Assembly: GCA_945878865.1 (NCBI GenBank)
Contig: CAMCUD010000010.1
Coordinates: forward strand, 1-64,000
Source: Bifidobacterium breve
Lineage (GTDB): Bacteria; Actinomycetota; Thermoleophilia; Solirubrobacterales; Solirubrobacteraceae
Reading direction: 5' to 3'
Length of the DNA stretch: 64,000 nt
A model generated the notes under the pieces. The model ran no database searches. It was given only the letters and a program-made list of their open reading frames with translations, and was not told the DNA's origin. The position numbers and the translations under genes are program-made. Shown one piece after another: positions 31,008 to 39,500 of this stretch (position 1 is its first letter; the number at the start of each line of letters is the position of its first letter).

Positions 31008-33409
31008 AGGCGGGGCCAGATGTCAGGATCGGTCAGATCGATCTCGGGCTTGACGAGATGCTGCTCGTCGAGGAGTTCGACGACCTCGTCGCCGTGCAGC
31101 TCACGGCGCTGGATGAGGACCTCGGCGACGCGTTCGGTCGCGTCGCGGTTGGCCTCGATGAGGCACCGCGCGGCGAGATAGGCCTGCCCGAGGATCTGCG
31201 TGGCGGCCTGCTTCTTGCCGCGGTCGGCGAGGACCGTCGCGAAGGGGTCCCCGGCGATGCCGCCGCTCTGGCCGCGGTTGATGATCCGCTCGCCGATGCG
31301 CTCGAAGCGTTTCATGATCGCGTCCTCGCGCTCCTCGACCTCGTCGTCGGGCACGCGGCCGCGGAGATCGACGGGCTCGGGGCCCATGCCGCACATGCCG
31401 ACCATCCAGGCGGCCCGCGCCGTGGCCGACTGGACGTCGCCGCCGACGCCGGAGGAGTTCTCGCCGTAGAACACGTGCTCGGCCGCCATGGCGCCGAGGG
31501 TCCACACGAGGTTGGCGAACTCCTCATGACGCCACGAGCTGAAGCGCTCGTCCTTCTCGATCGCCTGGTGATGCCCGAGCGAGTTGCCGCGCTTGCGGAT
31601 CGAGAGGCGCGTGGAGAGCGTGTCCTCCATGTAGACGTGGCTGGCGACCGCATGGCCCGCCTCGTGGATCGCCACGGCCCGGGTCTCCTTGGCGACGTAC
31701 TCGACCTGCTGAGCCGTGCCCGACTCGATCGTCGTCATCGCTTCGATCATGTCCTCCCAGCGGAACTCGCGCCGGCCATCGGAGTGCGCGAGCGTCAGCG
31801 CCATCGAGCAGACCTGCTCGATCATGGCGGGGGAGTAGCCGTTGGTGATGCGCGCGATCTCGTCGCGCTTCTTCGGCGTGTCGAGCTCGGGCACGTGGGC
31901 GACCTTGCGCATGTAGAGGTCGAAGATGTCGCCGCGGTCGTCCTTCGTCGGCGTGCGGAACCAGATGTGGCGTCCCATCCGGCCCGGCCGGATGAGCGCC
32001 GGGTCGAGCGCGTCGATCGCCACGTTCGTCGCGCCGATGAAGTAGATCTGCTCCGAGCGCGGCTTCGGCGTCGGGATGCGCAGGCTCAGCCCGCCGACCT
32101 TCTGCGGGACGACGTAGAGCGCGTCGGCGAACGTGTTGAGCTTCTTCGTGAAGAACTTGCGGAAGAACGGCGGGTTATCGACGCCGTCCATCTGCACGAG
32201 CAGCTGGTTGAGCGCCATGCCGCCGCCCATGCCGCCCATGCCGCCGGGGGCGATGAAGCCCTGGACCCGCGCGATCCACCACGGCGCCGGCTTCGGCGGC
32301 GGGGTGTCGCGCTGCTCGAACAGCCGCTCGCGCCAGGCGCGGGTTTCGAGGACGAGGTCGCCGCTGGGGTTCAGCGCGCCCCACGGCCCGTGGAACGCCC
32401 AGTCGTGGAAGGACTGCGCAGGCTCGTGCCCGGTGGCCCCGCCGCCCGCCAGCGCCTGGCGCCGCAGGCCGACCGCGTCGATCTCGTCGATGAAGATGAT
32501 GCACTGACCGCCCCACTTACGGGCCAGCCGGCGCGCCCGGGCGATCATGATCATCACGACGATGACGTCCATGCCGATGAACGTCTGGGCGAAGCCCGAC
32601 CCCGGCATGAGCATGATCGGGCAGTTGAACGACGTCGCGATGGCCTTGGAGAGCATCGTCTTGCCGGTGCCCGGCTTGCCGAGGAAGAGCAGGCCGCGCT
32701 CGGGCTTGCCGCCGGCCTTCTGGAACTCCTCGCCGGACTGCCACAGCGCGATGACCCGCGTGACCTCCTCCTTCGGCTCGGCCTGGCCGCGCACGTCGGC
32801 CAGCCGCACGCCCCAGTCCGCGTCGCCCGGCTCGTAGGCCTTCATCTGCATGAGGCCGAAGACGAGCATCGGCCCGAACAGGATCGCGAAGTTGATGAAG
32901 AACAGCAGCGGGAAGATCAGCAGGTACGGCAGGAACATCAGGAGGATCTGCGGGGTGAACTCCACGAGGAGGTCCCACGTCTCGCTGATGCCGCTGCTGG
33001 CCCCGAACAGGATCAGCGCGAAGTTCAGGAGCAGGAACAGGCCGCCGATGACGAACAGCGCCGTGCCCCAGCGGCGGTACTTCGTCCGCCAGTACCAATG
33101 GCGCCGCCGCGCGATGACGTCCTCGGCCTGGAGCTCCTGCTCGGCGCCGTAGAGGCTCGCGCGCGGGATCAGGCGGTTGGCGATGACGTCGACGAGTCCG
33201 CGGAACGCGACGACGGCGAAGATGCTCAGCAGCACGGAGAGCCACACCGGCAGCTCCATGCGCGTGTGCAGGAAGAGGTAGAAGGCGGGCGCCGTCAGGA
33301 CCGCGACGAACGTCGCCACCCGACCCAGGCGCCGCCATTCGCTCGCAAGCGCGCGCTGCTCCTCCCTGAAGCCGGTGCCGAGCGCCGGCCGTTCCTCCGC
33401 GTAGGCCAT
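31004..33409 (-). CDS. Divergent FtsH-like membrane AAA+ metalloprotease
   Basis: The 801-residue protein is longer than normal FtsH (about 640). It has four or five membrane helices (residues about 31-72, 114-136, 152-186), an AAA+ module with Walker A GKPGTGKT (244-251), Walker B IIFIDEID and the second region of homology (ATN ... LIRPGRMGR, 461-480), then an M41 protease domain with HEAGH (582-586) and probable third ligand Asp658. About 70 extra residues follow the Walker B region and about 35 more follow MDGV. All catalytic residues are kept. FtsH degrades damaged or regulatory membrane proteins; this version probably has special substrates. Confidence 0.88.
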   Translation of the reverse strand: MAYAEERPALGTGFREEQRALASEWRRLGRVATFVAVLTAPAFYLFLHTRMELPVWLSVLLSIFAVVAFRGLVDVIANRLIPRASLYGAEQELQAEDVIARRRHWYWRTKYRRWGTALFVIGGLFLLLNFALILFGASSGISETWDLLVEFTPQILLMFLPYLLIFPLLFFINFAILFGPMLVFGLMQMKAYEPGDADWGVRLADVRGQAEPKEEVTRVIALWQSGEEFQKAGGKPERGLLFLGKPGTGKTMLSKAIATSFNCPIMLMPGSGFAQTFIGMDVIVVMIMIARARRLARKWGGQCIIFIDEIDAVGLRRQALAGGGATGHEPAQSFHDWAFHGPWGALNPSGDLVLETRAWRERLFEQRDTPPPKPAPWWIARVQGFIAPGGMGGMGGGMALNQLLVQMDGVDNPPFFRKFFTKKLNTFADALYVVPQKVGGLSLRIPTPKPRSEQIYFIGATNVAIDALDPALIRPGRMGRHIWFRTPTKDDRGDIFDLYMRKVAHVPELDTPKKRDEIARITNGYSPAMIEQVCSMALTLAHSDGRREFRWEDMIEAMTTIESGTAQQVEYVAKETRAVAIHEAGHAVASHVYMEDTLSTRLSIRKRGNSLGHHQAIEKDERFSSWRHEEFANLVWTLGAMAAEHVFYGENSSGVGGDVQSATARAAWMVGMCGMGPEPVDLRGRVPDDEVEEREDAIMKRFERIGERIINRGQSGGIAGDPFATVLADRGKKQAATQILGQAYLAARCLIEANRDATERVAEVLIQRRELHGDEVVELLDEQHLVKPEIDLTDPDIWPRL

Positions 33410-33415
33410 GGCGGA

Positions 33416-33421
33416 AGCGTA
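33416..33421 (-). promoter_or_regulatory. -10 box, probable leaderless promoter of the FtsH-like operon
   Basis: On the minus strand TACGCT lies 6 bases before the ATG at 33409. Confidence 0.45.
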
Positions 33422-33516
33422 CTCAGGCGGCCACCCGATTCCACCCGCACACGGACAAGAACGGCGCTCTCAGGCTCGACATCCTGGCGATATCGGCCGA
33501 CAAGCCGGAACGTGGC

Positions 33517-33542
33517 GTTTCACGGCACGTCGAACGGGATAC
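33517..33542 (+). promoter_or_regulatory. Stress-sigma-like promoter (GTTT-N15-GGGATA)
   Basis: GTTT at 33517-33520 and GGGATAC at 33536-33542 resemble the actinobacterial SigB/SigF pattern GTTT...GGGTAT, ending nine bases before the ATG of the small membrane protein. The match is imperfect. Confidence 0.3.
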
Positions 33543-33551
33543 GTCCCGGCC

Positions 33552-33707
33552 ATGATCTCCATTCTCATCGCCATCCTCGTCGCCGCGCTGGCCTACGCGC
33601 TCTGCGTCGCGCTCGGTCTGCCGTCCATCGTCGGCATCGTCGCCGCCGTCCTCGTCCTTCTGGCGGGTGTCCCGGCGGGTCTGCGCGGGCGAGGAACCAA
33701 CGTCTGA
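33552..33707 (+). CDS. Small hydrophobic protein of 51 residues
   Basis: The protein consists of two closely spaced hydrophobic helices (ISILIAILVAALAYALCVAL and IVGIVAAVLVLLAGVPAGL) and a short basic tail. No family is recognised. It has a single clear ATG start, is bounded by genes on the other strand, and has a stress-sigma-like promoter. The adjacent STAS gene makes a general stress link plausible but unproven. Confidence 0.6.
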   Translation: MISILIAILVAALAYALCVALGLPSIVGIVAAVLVLLAGVPAGLRGRGTNV

Positions 33708-33713
33708 TCGCGC

Positions 33714-34070
33714 CTACCGGCGCTGGAAGCGCGACACGGGGCGCTGCAGCTCCCAGATCGCGCCGTCGAGCGAGGCGCTGAGGCCGAAGTCCCGGCCGAC
33801 GCGCATCGCCCGCAACCTGCGCAGCTCGCCTTCGGCGCAGACGACCACCATGCGTGCGCCGTCGCGCCGAAGGCGGACTGCCACCGCCTGCAGCACGCCG
33901 AACAGCGGCGACGTGATGGCCGGCACCTCACGCGCGTCGACAATGCCGCTGCCGCCCTCGTAGGCGCGGGTGAGGACGTCGAGCAGCGCGGACGTGTCCA
34001 CGTCGGCAGCCGTGCCGCCCAGCTCGACGACCGCCGGGCCGTCTCCGGCGCGGATCGACCTCACCTCCAT
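33714..34070 (-). CDS. STAS-domain protein, anti-anti-sigma factor type
   Basis: The 118-residue protein is one STAS domain: VVELGGTAADVDTSALLDVL, the GIVDAREVPAITSPLFGVL segment corresponding to the phosphorylatable loop of SpoIIAA/RsbV (Ser candidates in AITSP), and MVVVCAEGELRRLRAMRVG. Such proteins bind anti-sigma kinases in partner-switching stress pathways. No kinase or sigma gene lies nearby, so its partner is elsewhere. A -10 box with a GTGACA -35 precedes the ATG. Confidence 0.8.
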   Translation of the reverse strand: MEVRSIRAGDGPAVVELGGTAADVDTSALLDVLTRAYEGGSGIVDAREVPAITSPLFGVLQAVAVRLRRDGARMVVVCAEGELRRLRAMRVGRDFGLSASLDGAIWELQRPVSRFQRR

Positions 34071-34077
34071 GGCCCGG

Positions 34078-34107
34078 ACGCTACCCCGCCGCCCGGCGGC
34101 GTGTCAC
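34078..34107 (-). promoter_or_regulatory. Promoter of the STAS gene
   Basis: On the minus strand GTGACA (34107-34102) and TAGCGT (34083-34078) are spaced by 18 bases, and the -10 ends 7 bases before the ATG, predicting a leaderless transcript. Confidence 0.5.
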
Positions 34108-35573
34108 GGCGCGGCGCGCGGGAGGGTCTCGGAGACCGGCGGGATGGGCGGCGTGACCGGGATGGCCTCGCGCGCGGCCTCCGCCCGTGAGCGCGGCAGC
34201 GTCCACGCCGAGACGATCGCTCCGAGCAGCACGAGGACCGCGGCGCCGACGAGGCCGGTCACGTGCCCGTCGAGGAACGCGTCCTGCGGCGACGACCCCT
34301 CGGCCAGGGCGCTGGCCTGCCGTGCGGCCAGGATCGCCCCGATGAGCGCGATGCCGAGGACGCCGGAGATCTCACGTGCGACGGCCACGACCGCAGAGCC
34401 GATCCCGGCGCGATCCTCGGGCATGACGCCGAGGATCGCCGAGGTCAGCGGCGTGGTCAGGCCCGAGCCCAGTCCGACGATCGCGCAGCCCAGCACCTGC
34501 TGGGAGACGCCCGCGCCGAGGACGACGATCGGCAGGAGCCCGATCGCGATGACGACCATGCCCGCGGTCACCGTCACGTTGGCCCCGAACATCGTGACGA
34601 GCTTCGGCGCGATCGCCACGCCGAGCACGAGGGTCAGCGCGAGCGGGACGAAGACGAGACCCGCCTGCGTCGGCGAGAGGTCAAGGACGTCCTGCATGAA
34701 CAGCGACGTGAAGAAGAAGACGCCGTTGATGCTCAGGCCCCACAGCACCTGCGCGGCGGTCCCCCCGGCGAACACGCGATTGCGGAACAGCGACACGTCC
34801 ACGAGGGGATACCGGGCTCGGGTCTCCACGACCATGAAGGCGATCGAGGCCGCCACGGCGACCGCGAACGCGGCGACGATCGGCGTCGAGGCGAACCCGT
34901 CGTCGTTGCCCTGCACGAGCGCGTAGGTGATGCCGAGCAGCGCCACCGTCGAGAGGACGAGACCCGGCGGATCGAGCCGCGCGAGCACGTCGCCCTGCGC
35001 TCGAGGTCCGCGGTCCGGGATGTTCGCGACGACCAGCACCATCGCCACGGCGGCGACCGGCACGTTGAGGAAGAAGATCCAGCTCCAGTGCAGGTACTCG
35101 CTGATCGCCCCGCCCACGACCGGGCCGACGAACAGGGCGATCGCGATCGACGCCGTCCAGATCCCGGCGCCCAGGTCGCGCGCTTCGCCCTCGAGATCCG
35201 AGGCGATCACCGACAGCGACGCCGGCAGGATGAGGGCGGCGCCGATGCCCTGCACCACGCGGGCGGCCACGAGCGCGCCGCCCGTGGGCGCCAGGCCGGC
35301 GGCGAGCGACGCCAGCGCGAAGACGAGGAAGCCCAGGAGCATCGCGCGGCGCCGGCCGATGATGTCCGTCAGCCGCCCGCCGACGAGCAGCAGGCTCGAG
35401 AAGGCGAGGATGTAGCTCGTCACCGCCCACTGCAGGCCCGACAGGCCGAGGCCGAGGTCGGCGCGCAGCGCGGGCGCGGCGATGTTGATGACCGTGTTGT
35501 CGAGTGACGTGATGAACGCGGCGAGCGCGACGGGGGCCATCACCCACATCGGAGACCGCTCCATCACCGTCAC
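34104..35573 (-). CDS. MFS exporter (DHA2/EmrB-like) at the end of the PKS operon
   Basis: The 489-residue protein has about 14 helices with the DHA2 signatures: SLDNTVINIAAPALRADL in helix 1, VGGRLTDIIGRRRAM (motif A) and FVGPVVGGAISEYLHWSWIFFLNVP (motif C region). Such proteins export hydrophobic compounds by proton antiport. The GTG at 35573 overlaps the esterase stop (GTGA), though an ATG at 35564 is possible. Its coupling to a lipid-making operon suggests it carries the PKS product or a precursor across the membrane, in the place held by MmpL3 in mycobacteria. That is inference. Confidence 0.88.
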   Translation of the reverse strand: MTVMERSPMWVMAPVALAAFITSLDNTVINIAAPALRADLGLGLSGLQWAVTSYILAFSSLLLVGGRLTDIIGRRRAMLLGFLVFALASLAAGLAPTGGALVAARVVQGIGAALILPASLSVIASDLEGEARDLGAGIWTASIAIALFVGPVVGGAISEYLHWSWIFFLNVPVAAVAMVLVVANIPDRGPRAQGDVLARLDPPGLVLSTVALLGITYALVQGNDDGFASTPIVAAFAVAVAASIAFMVVETRARYPLVDVSLFRNRVFAGGTAAQVLWGLSINGVFFFTSLFMQDVLDLSPTQAGLVFVPLALTLVLGVAIAPKLVTMFGANVTVTAGMVVIAIGLLPIVVLGAGVSQQVLGCAIVGLGSGLTTPLTSAILGVMPEDRAGIGSAVVAVAREISGVLGIALIGAILAARQASALAEGSSPQDAFLDGHVTGLVGAAVLVLLGAIVSAWTLPRSRAEAAREAIPVTPPIPPVSETLPRAAP

Positions 35574-36571
35574 CCGTCGAGCCCGAGCCCGCGCGCGAGG
35601 ACCGGCCAGGAGCGGGCGAACTCGCGCTCCCAGTACGGCCAGGTGTGCGTGCCGCCGCGGTAGAGGTCCGTCGTCACCGGGATCCCGAGCTCGTCGAGGC
35701 GCCGGACGAACGTGCGGGAGTTGTTCCAGCTCCACTCCTCGATCGGGTTGCCGAGGATGTTGAGGTCGTCCGGCTTCTCGAACGGCCCCGGCGTGCCGTT
35801 CCCCGAGGACACGAAGAGCTCGGTGCCGCGCAGCTTCTCGGCGAGGTCGTACGGGTTGACGCTGCGCCAGATGCGCGCCTGCTGGGCGGGCGAGCCCCAC
35901 AGCTGGAAGAAGTCGCGGTTGGCCCGCACGCGGATCGTCGAGACGACCATCCACGTCTTGTCGTAGCGCAGGTGCAGCAGCCCGGAGTAGGACGCGGCCG
36001 CACCGAACAGACCGGGGTGCCGGGCCGCGTACGCCATCGCGCCGTAGCCGCCGATCGAGATCCCCGCGACCGCCCTGCGGGTCGTCGAGCGGTACGCGCG
36101 CTCGAGGATCTGCGGCAGCTCGACGGTGTGGAACGTCTCGTAGTCCACGCCGCCGCGCCGTCCGTAGTTCCATTCCTTCGTGTAGAAGCCGCTGCTGCCG
36201 TCCGACGGCATGACCGTGAGGACCGGCTTGTCGGCGAGGAACGACTCGACGTCGGTGAACTGGGTCCAGCTGCGGTAGTCGACCCACTCGTTGGCGCCGT
36301 GGAGCAGGAAGAGCGCGGGGTAGTTGCGCGACGGGTTGGTGAACCAGTCGGGCGGCAGCATGAGGCGGACGCTTGCCGTGCGCTTGGCCGCGGGCGACCA
36401 GACCTGCAGGTCGACGGTGCGCGCGTCGACGACGGTCTCCCCGACGACCTTCGCGCCGTCATCGGCGACAGCCTTCGACAGGTCGCCGATGCTCGCCGCG
36501 GACGCGGCGGGCGCGAGCGCGGTCAGCAGGGCGGCCGCGACCAGCGCGGCCAGGGTGGACAGGCGGATCAC
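35570..36571 (-). CDS. Secreted esterase of the antigen 85 / esterase D superfamily
   Basis: The 333-residue protein has a signal peptide (LSTLAALVAAALLTALAPAASA) and an alpha/beta-hydrolase fold with the nucleophile elbow GISIGGYG (Ser172) and a late His in GTHTWPYW, close to the GxHSWxYW block of mycobacterial antigen 85 mycolyltransferases. Those enzymes move mycolate between trehalose molecules and to arabinogalactan outside the cell. The GTG start overlaps the PKS stop (GTGA). Acyl transfer of the PKS product is the attractive role; simple hydrolysis (FrmB-like) is the alternative. Confidence 0.82.
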   Translation of the reverse strand: MIRLSTLAALVAAALLTALAPAASAASIGDLSKAVADDGAKVVGETVVDARTVDLQVWSPAAKRTASVRLMLPPDWFTNPSRNYPALFLLHGANEWVDYRSWTQFTDVESFLADKPVLTVMPSDGSSGFYTKEWNYGRRGGVDYETFHTVELPQILERAYRSTTRRAVAGISIGGYGAMAYAARHPGLFGAAASYSGLLHLRYDKTWMVVSTIRVRANRDFFQLWGSPAQQARIWRSVNPYDLAEKLRGTELFVSSGNGTPGPFEKPDDLNILGNPIEEWSWNNSRTFVRRLDELGIPVTTDLYRGGTHTWPYWEREFARSWPVLARGLGLDG

Positions 36572-39500
36572 AGCGCGACATCCCTTCGCGGTTCAGTGAC
36601 GTTCGGACGGCCGTTCGGCTCGCGGCGGAACCGGTGCGTCTCGTGGTGGCGGTGCTCGGCCAGCTCGGCGACCTCGGCGAGCGCCGGCACCTCGGTGAAG
36701 ACCACCCCGAGATGCTCGGCGATGATGTCGACGTTGGGCCGGTCGATGATCTGCGTGTGGTCGCCCGTGACGCGGACGACCTCCAGCGTGCTGCACAGCA
36801 GGTCCCAGCCGAGGCTGTCCTCCTGCCGCGCGTAGCGCGGGTCGAGCGTCGTCGTCAGGCCGCGATCGCTGGCGCGGTAGAGGACCACGCGCCCGTCGTA
36901 GGGCTGCGGCCGGTAGCGCTCGGCGATCCGGGCGTCGACGTACGACGTGCGCTGGTGCTCGAGCACGCCGGGGCTCATGCCCAGACCGGAGCTCGCGACG
37001 GCCTCCATGAACGTCGAGATCTGCTCGTCCTCCGGCAGCGCCATGAGCGCGTCGAGGTCGAGATCGAGCGTGACCTCGTACGTCGTCTCGAGGTACTCCA
37101 CGAACCGCTCGAAGCGGCCGCGGATCGCCTCCTGCTCGTCGTCGACGAGCGAGTGGTCGGGCAGGATCGTGTCGATCATGACCACGACCTCGACGTCCTC
37201 CCCGGCGGCGCGAAGCTGCCGGGCGGCGTCGTAGGCCAGGCACCCGCCCAGCGACCAGCCGCCGAGGCGGTAGGGACCTGAGGGCTGCAGCTCGCGCACG
37301 GTCTCGAGATAGAAGGCGGACTTCTCCTCGATGGTGTGCAGGTGGTCGATCCGCTCGAAGCCGATGACCGCAACGTCGCCGGGGAGCAGGTCGGCCAGCG
37401 GCTGGTAGACGGCGGTGGTCCCGCCAGCGGGGTGGAAGAGGAACAGCGGCCGCGCATCCTCGCCGGCCTCGCGCAGCGTCCGGACCGGCGATCCGCCGTT
37501 GTCCTCGATGATGGCCCGCAGGACGTCGGCCTGGGAGGCGACGGTCGCGCCGTCGGCGAAGAGGCCGTCGATCGTGACGTCCGCGCCGAGACGGTCGCGG
37601 ACGCGTGCGAGCACGCGCTCCGCGACCGCCTCATCGGCGGGCGGGCAGAGCGGCTCCGTGGCGCCGATGGGGCGACGCCCGAGCTCCTCTTCCCACACCC
37701 CGGCAAGCCAGCGTTCGGTGGTGTCGCGTGGCTCGACGAAGCGCGCGGCATCGGCCTGGGCCGCCGCGGTGGGCGCCTTCAGGCCGAGTTCTCCGGCGAT
37801 GAACGCCTCGATGTCGGCGAGGCTCGCGTCCTGCAGGAGCAGGCGCACCGGCAGGACGACCCCGAAGTCGTGCTCCACCGCGTTCTTCGCGCGGACGGCG
37901 ATGAGCGAGTCGGCGCCCAGCGAGGTCAGCGGGGCGCGCACGTCGATCTGCTCGGGCCGGTAGGCCATGATCGTCGCGACGCGCTCGAGCAGCCGCGCGC
38001 CGAGCAGACGCTGCGCCTCCTCCGGCGCTGCGGCACGCAGGCCCTCGACGCCGACCCAGTCGCCGCTGTCGTCGTCGGCGGCCGGGGCCTCGCGCTCGAG
38101 CAGGTCGGCGAAGAACGCCACGTCGCGCAGGCCGGGGAGCAGCTCGACGGCGCGTCGCGCGTCGAGCCGGACCACGCCGGTCTGGGCGCGGCCGCTGCGC
38201 AGCACCGCGTCGAGCGCCGCGACGCCCTCCTCGGGCGACAGCGACTCGAGCAGCGCGTTGTCGGTCTCGGCGACGCCGCCGACCTGCGACCACGCGCCCC
38301 AGTTGATCGTCGTCGCGGCGAGACCCTGCGCGCGGCGCCAGGCGACAAGCGCATCGATCCACGCGTTGGCCGTGGCGTACGCGAGCTGCCCGGGCGACCC
38401 CAGCAGGCCCGCGGCGGACGAGAACATGAGCCAGAGGTCCGGGCGATGGTCGGTCGTCGCGCGGTGGAGGTTCCACGCGCCGATGACCTTCGGCGCCCAG
38501 ACGCGCTCGACGGCGCCGGCGGTCAGCCGCGCGACGACCTCGTCTTCGAGGGCGCCGGCGGCGTGGACGACGCCGCGCAGCGCGACCCCGCCTTCGGTGG
38601 CGGCACGCACCATCGTGTCGACGTCGGCGGGTCGCACGACGTCACCGCGCACGACCTCGACGTCGACGCCGCCCGTCCGCAGCTCGTCGATGACCTCCTG
38701 CGCGGGCGCCGACGGCGCAGAGCGGCCGTTGAGCACCAGGCGCGTCGCGCCCTCGGCGGCCAGCCAGCGGGCGACGACGAGACCGAGGCCGCCCAGGCCA
38801 CCGGTGATGACGTACGCCCCCTCGCCGACCGGCGGGGTGGCGGAGGCCGGTGGGACGAGCGCGACCCGGGCGAGCCGCCGGACGTGCCGGGCGCCGTCGC
38901 GCCACGCGACTTCGTCGTCGGGGCCGTCGGCGAGGAGCTCGCGCACCGCGCATCCCAGAGTGTCGACGTCATCGAGGTCGACGACGGTGGCCCGCAGGGC
39001 CGGATGCTCGAAGGCGAGCACGCGGACGGCGGCCCGCAGCGCCGCGAGCGCGGGCTGTCCGGACTCGCCGTCGGCGAGCGCCGCGCCGCCGCGGGTGAGG
39101 ATCCACAGCCGCACGGGCGCGTCGAGCTCCGCCTCGGCGGTGACGCGGGCGACCCGCGCCGCCGAGACGACGAGGTGCTCGGCGAGCTCGCGGGCGGCGT
39201 CGGAACCGACGTCGTCGGCCGCGAGGGCGGGGGCGACGAGGACGACGCCGCGCGGCGGGCGGTCGTGGTCGGCCGCGAGCGTCGCGACGGCGTCGGCGAC
39301 CTCGTGCTCGGAGGCGTGGCCGCCCAGGTCGATGCGCTGTCCGGCGTCGCGCAGCTCGCGGGCGAGCTGCTCGACCGGGACGGCGTGCTCGGTCGCGTTG
39401 CCTGCGAGCACGAGCCAGCGGCCTGACGACGGTTCGGCCGGCGCCTCGACCTCCGAGGCGAGCCACGCCGCGTCGAACAGCTTGTCCGACAGCGGCGTCG

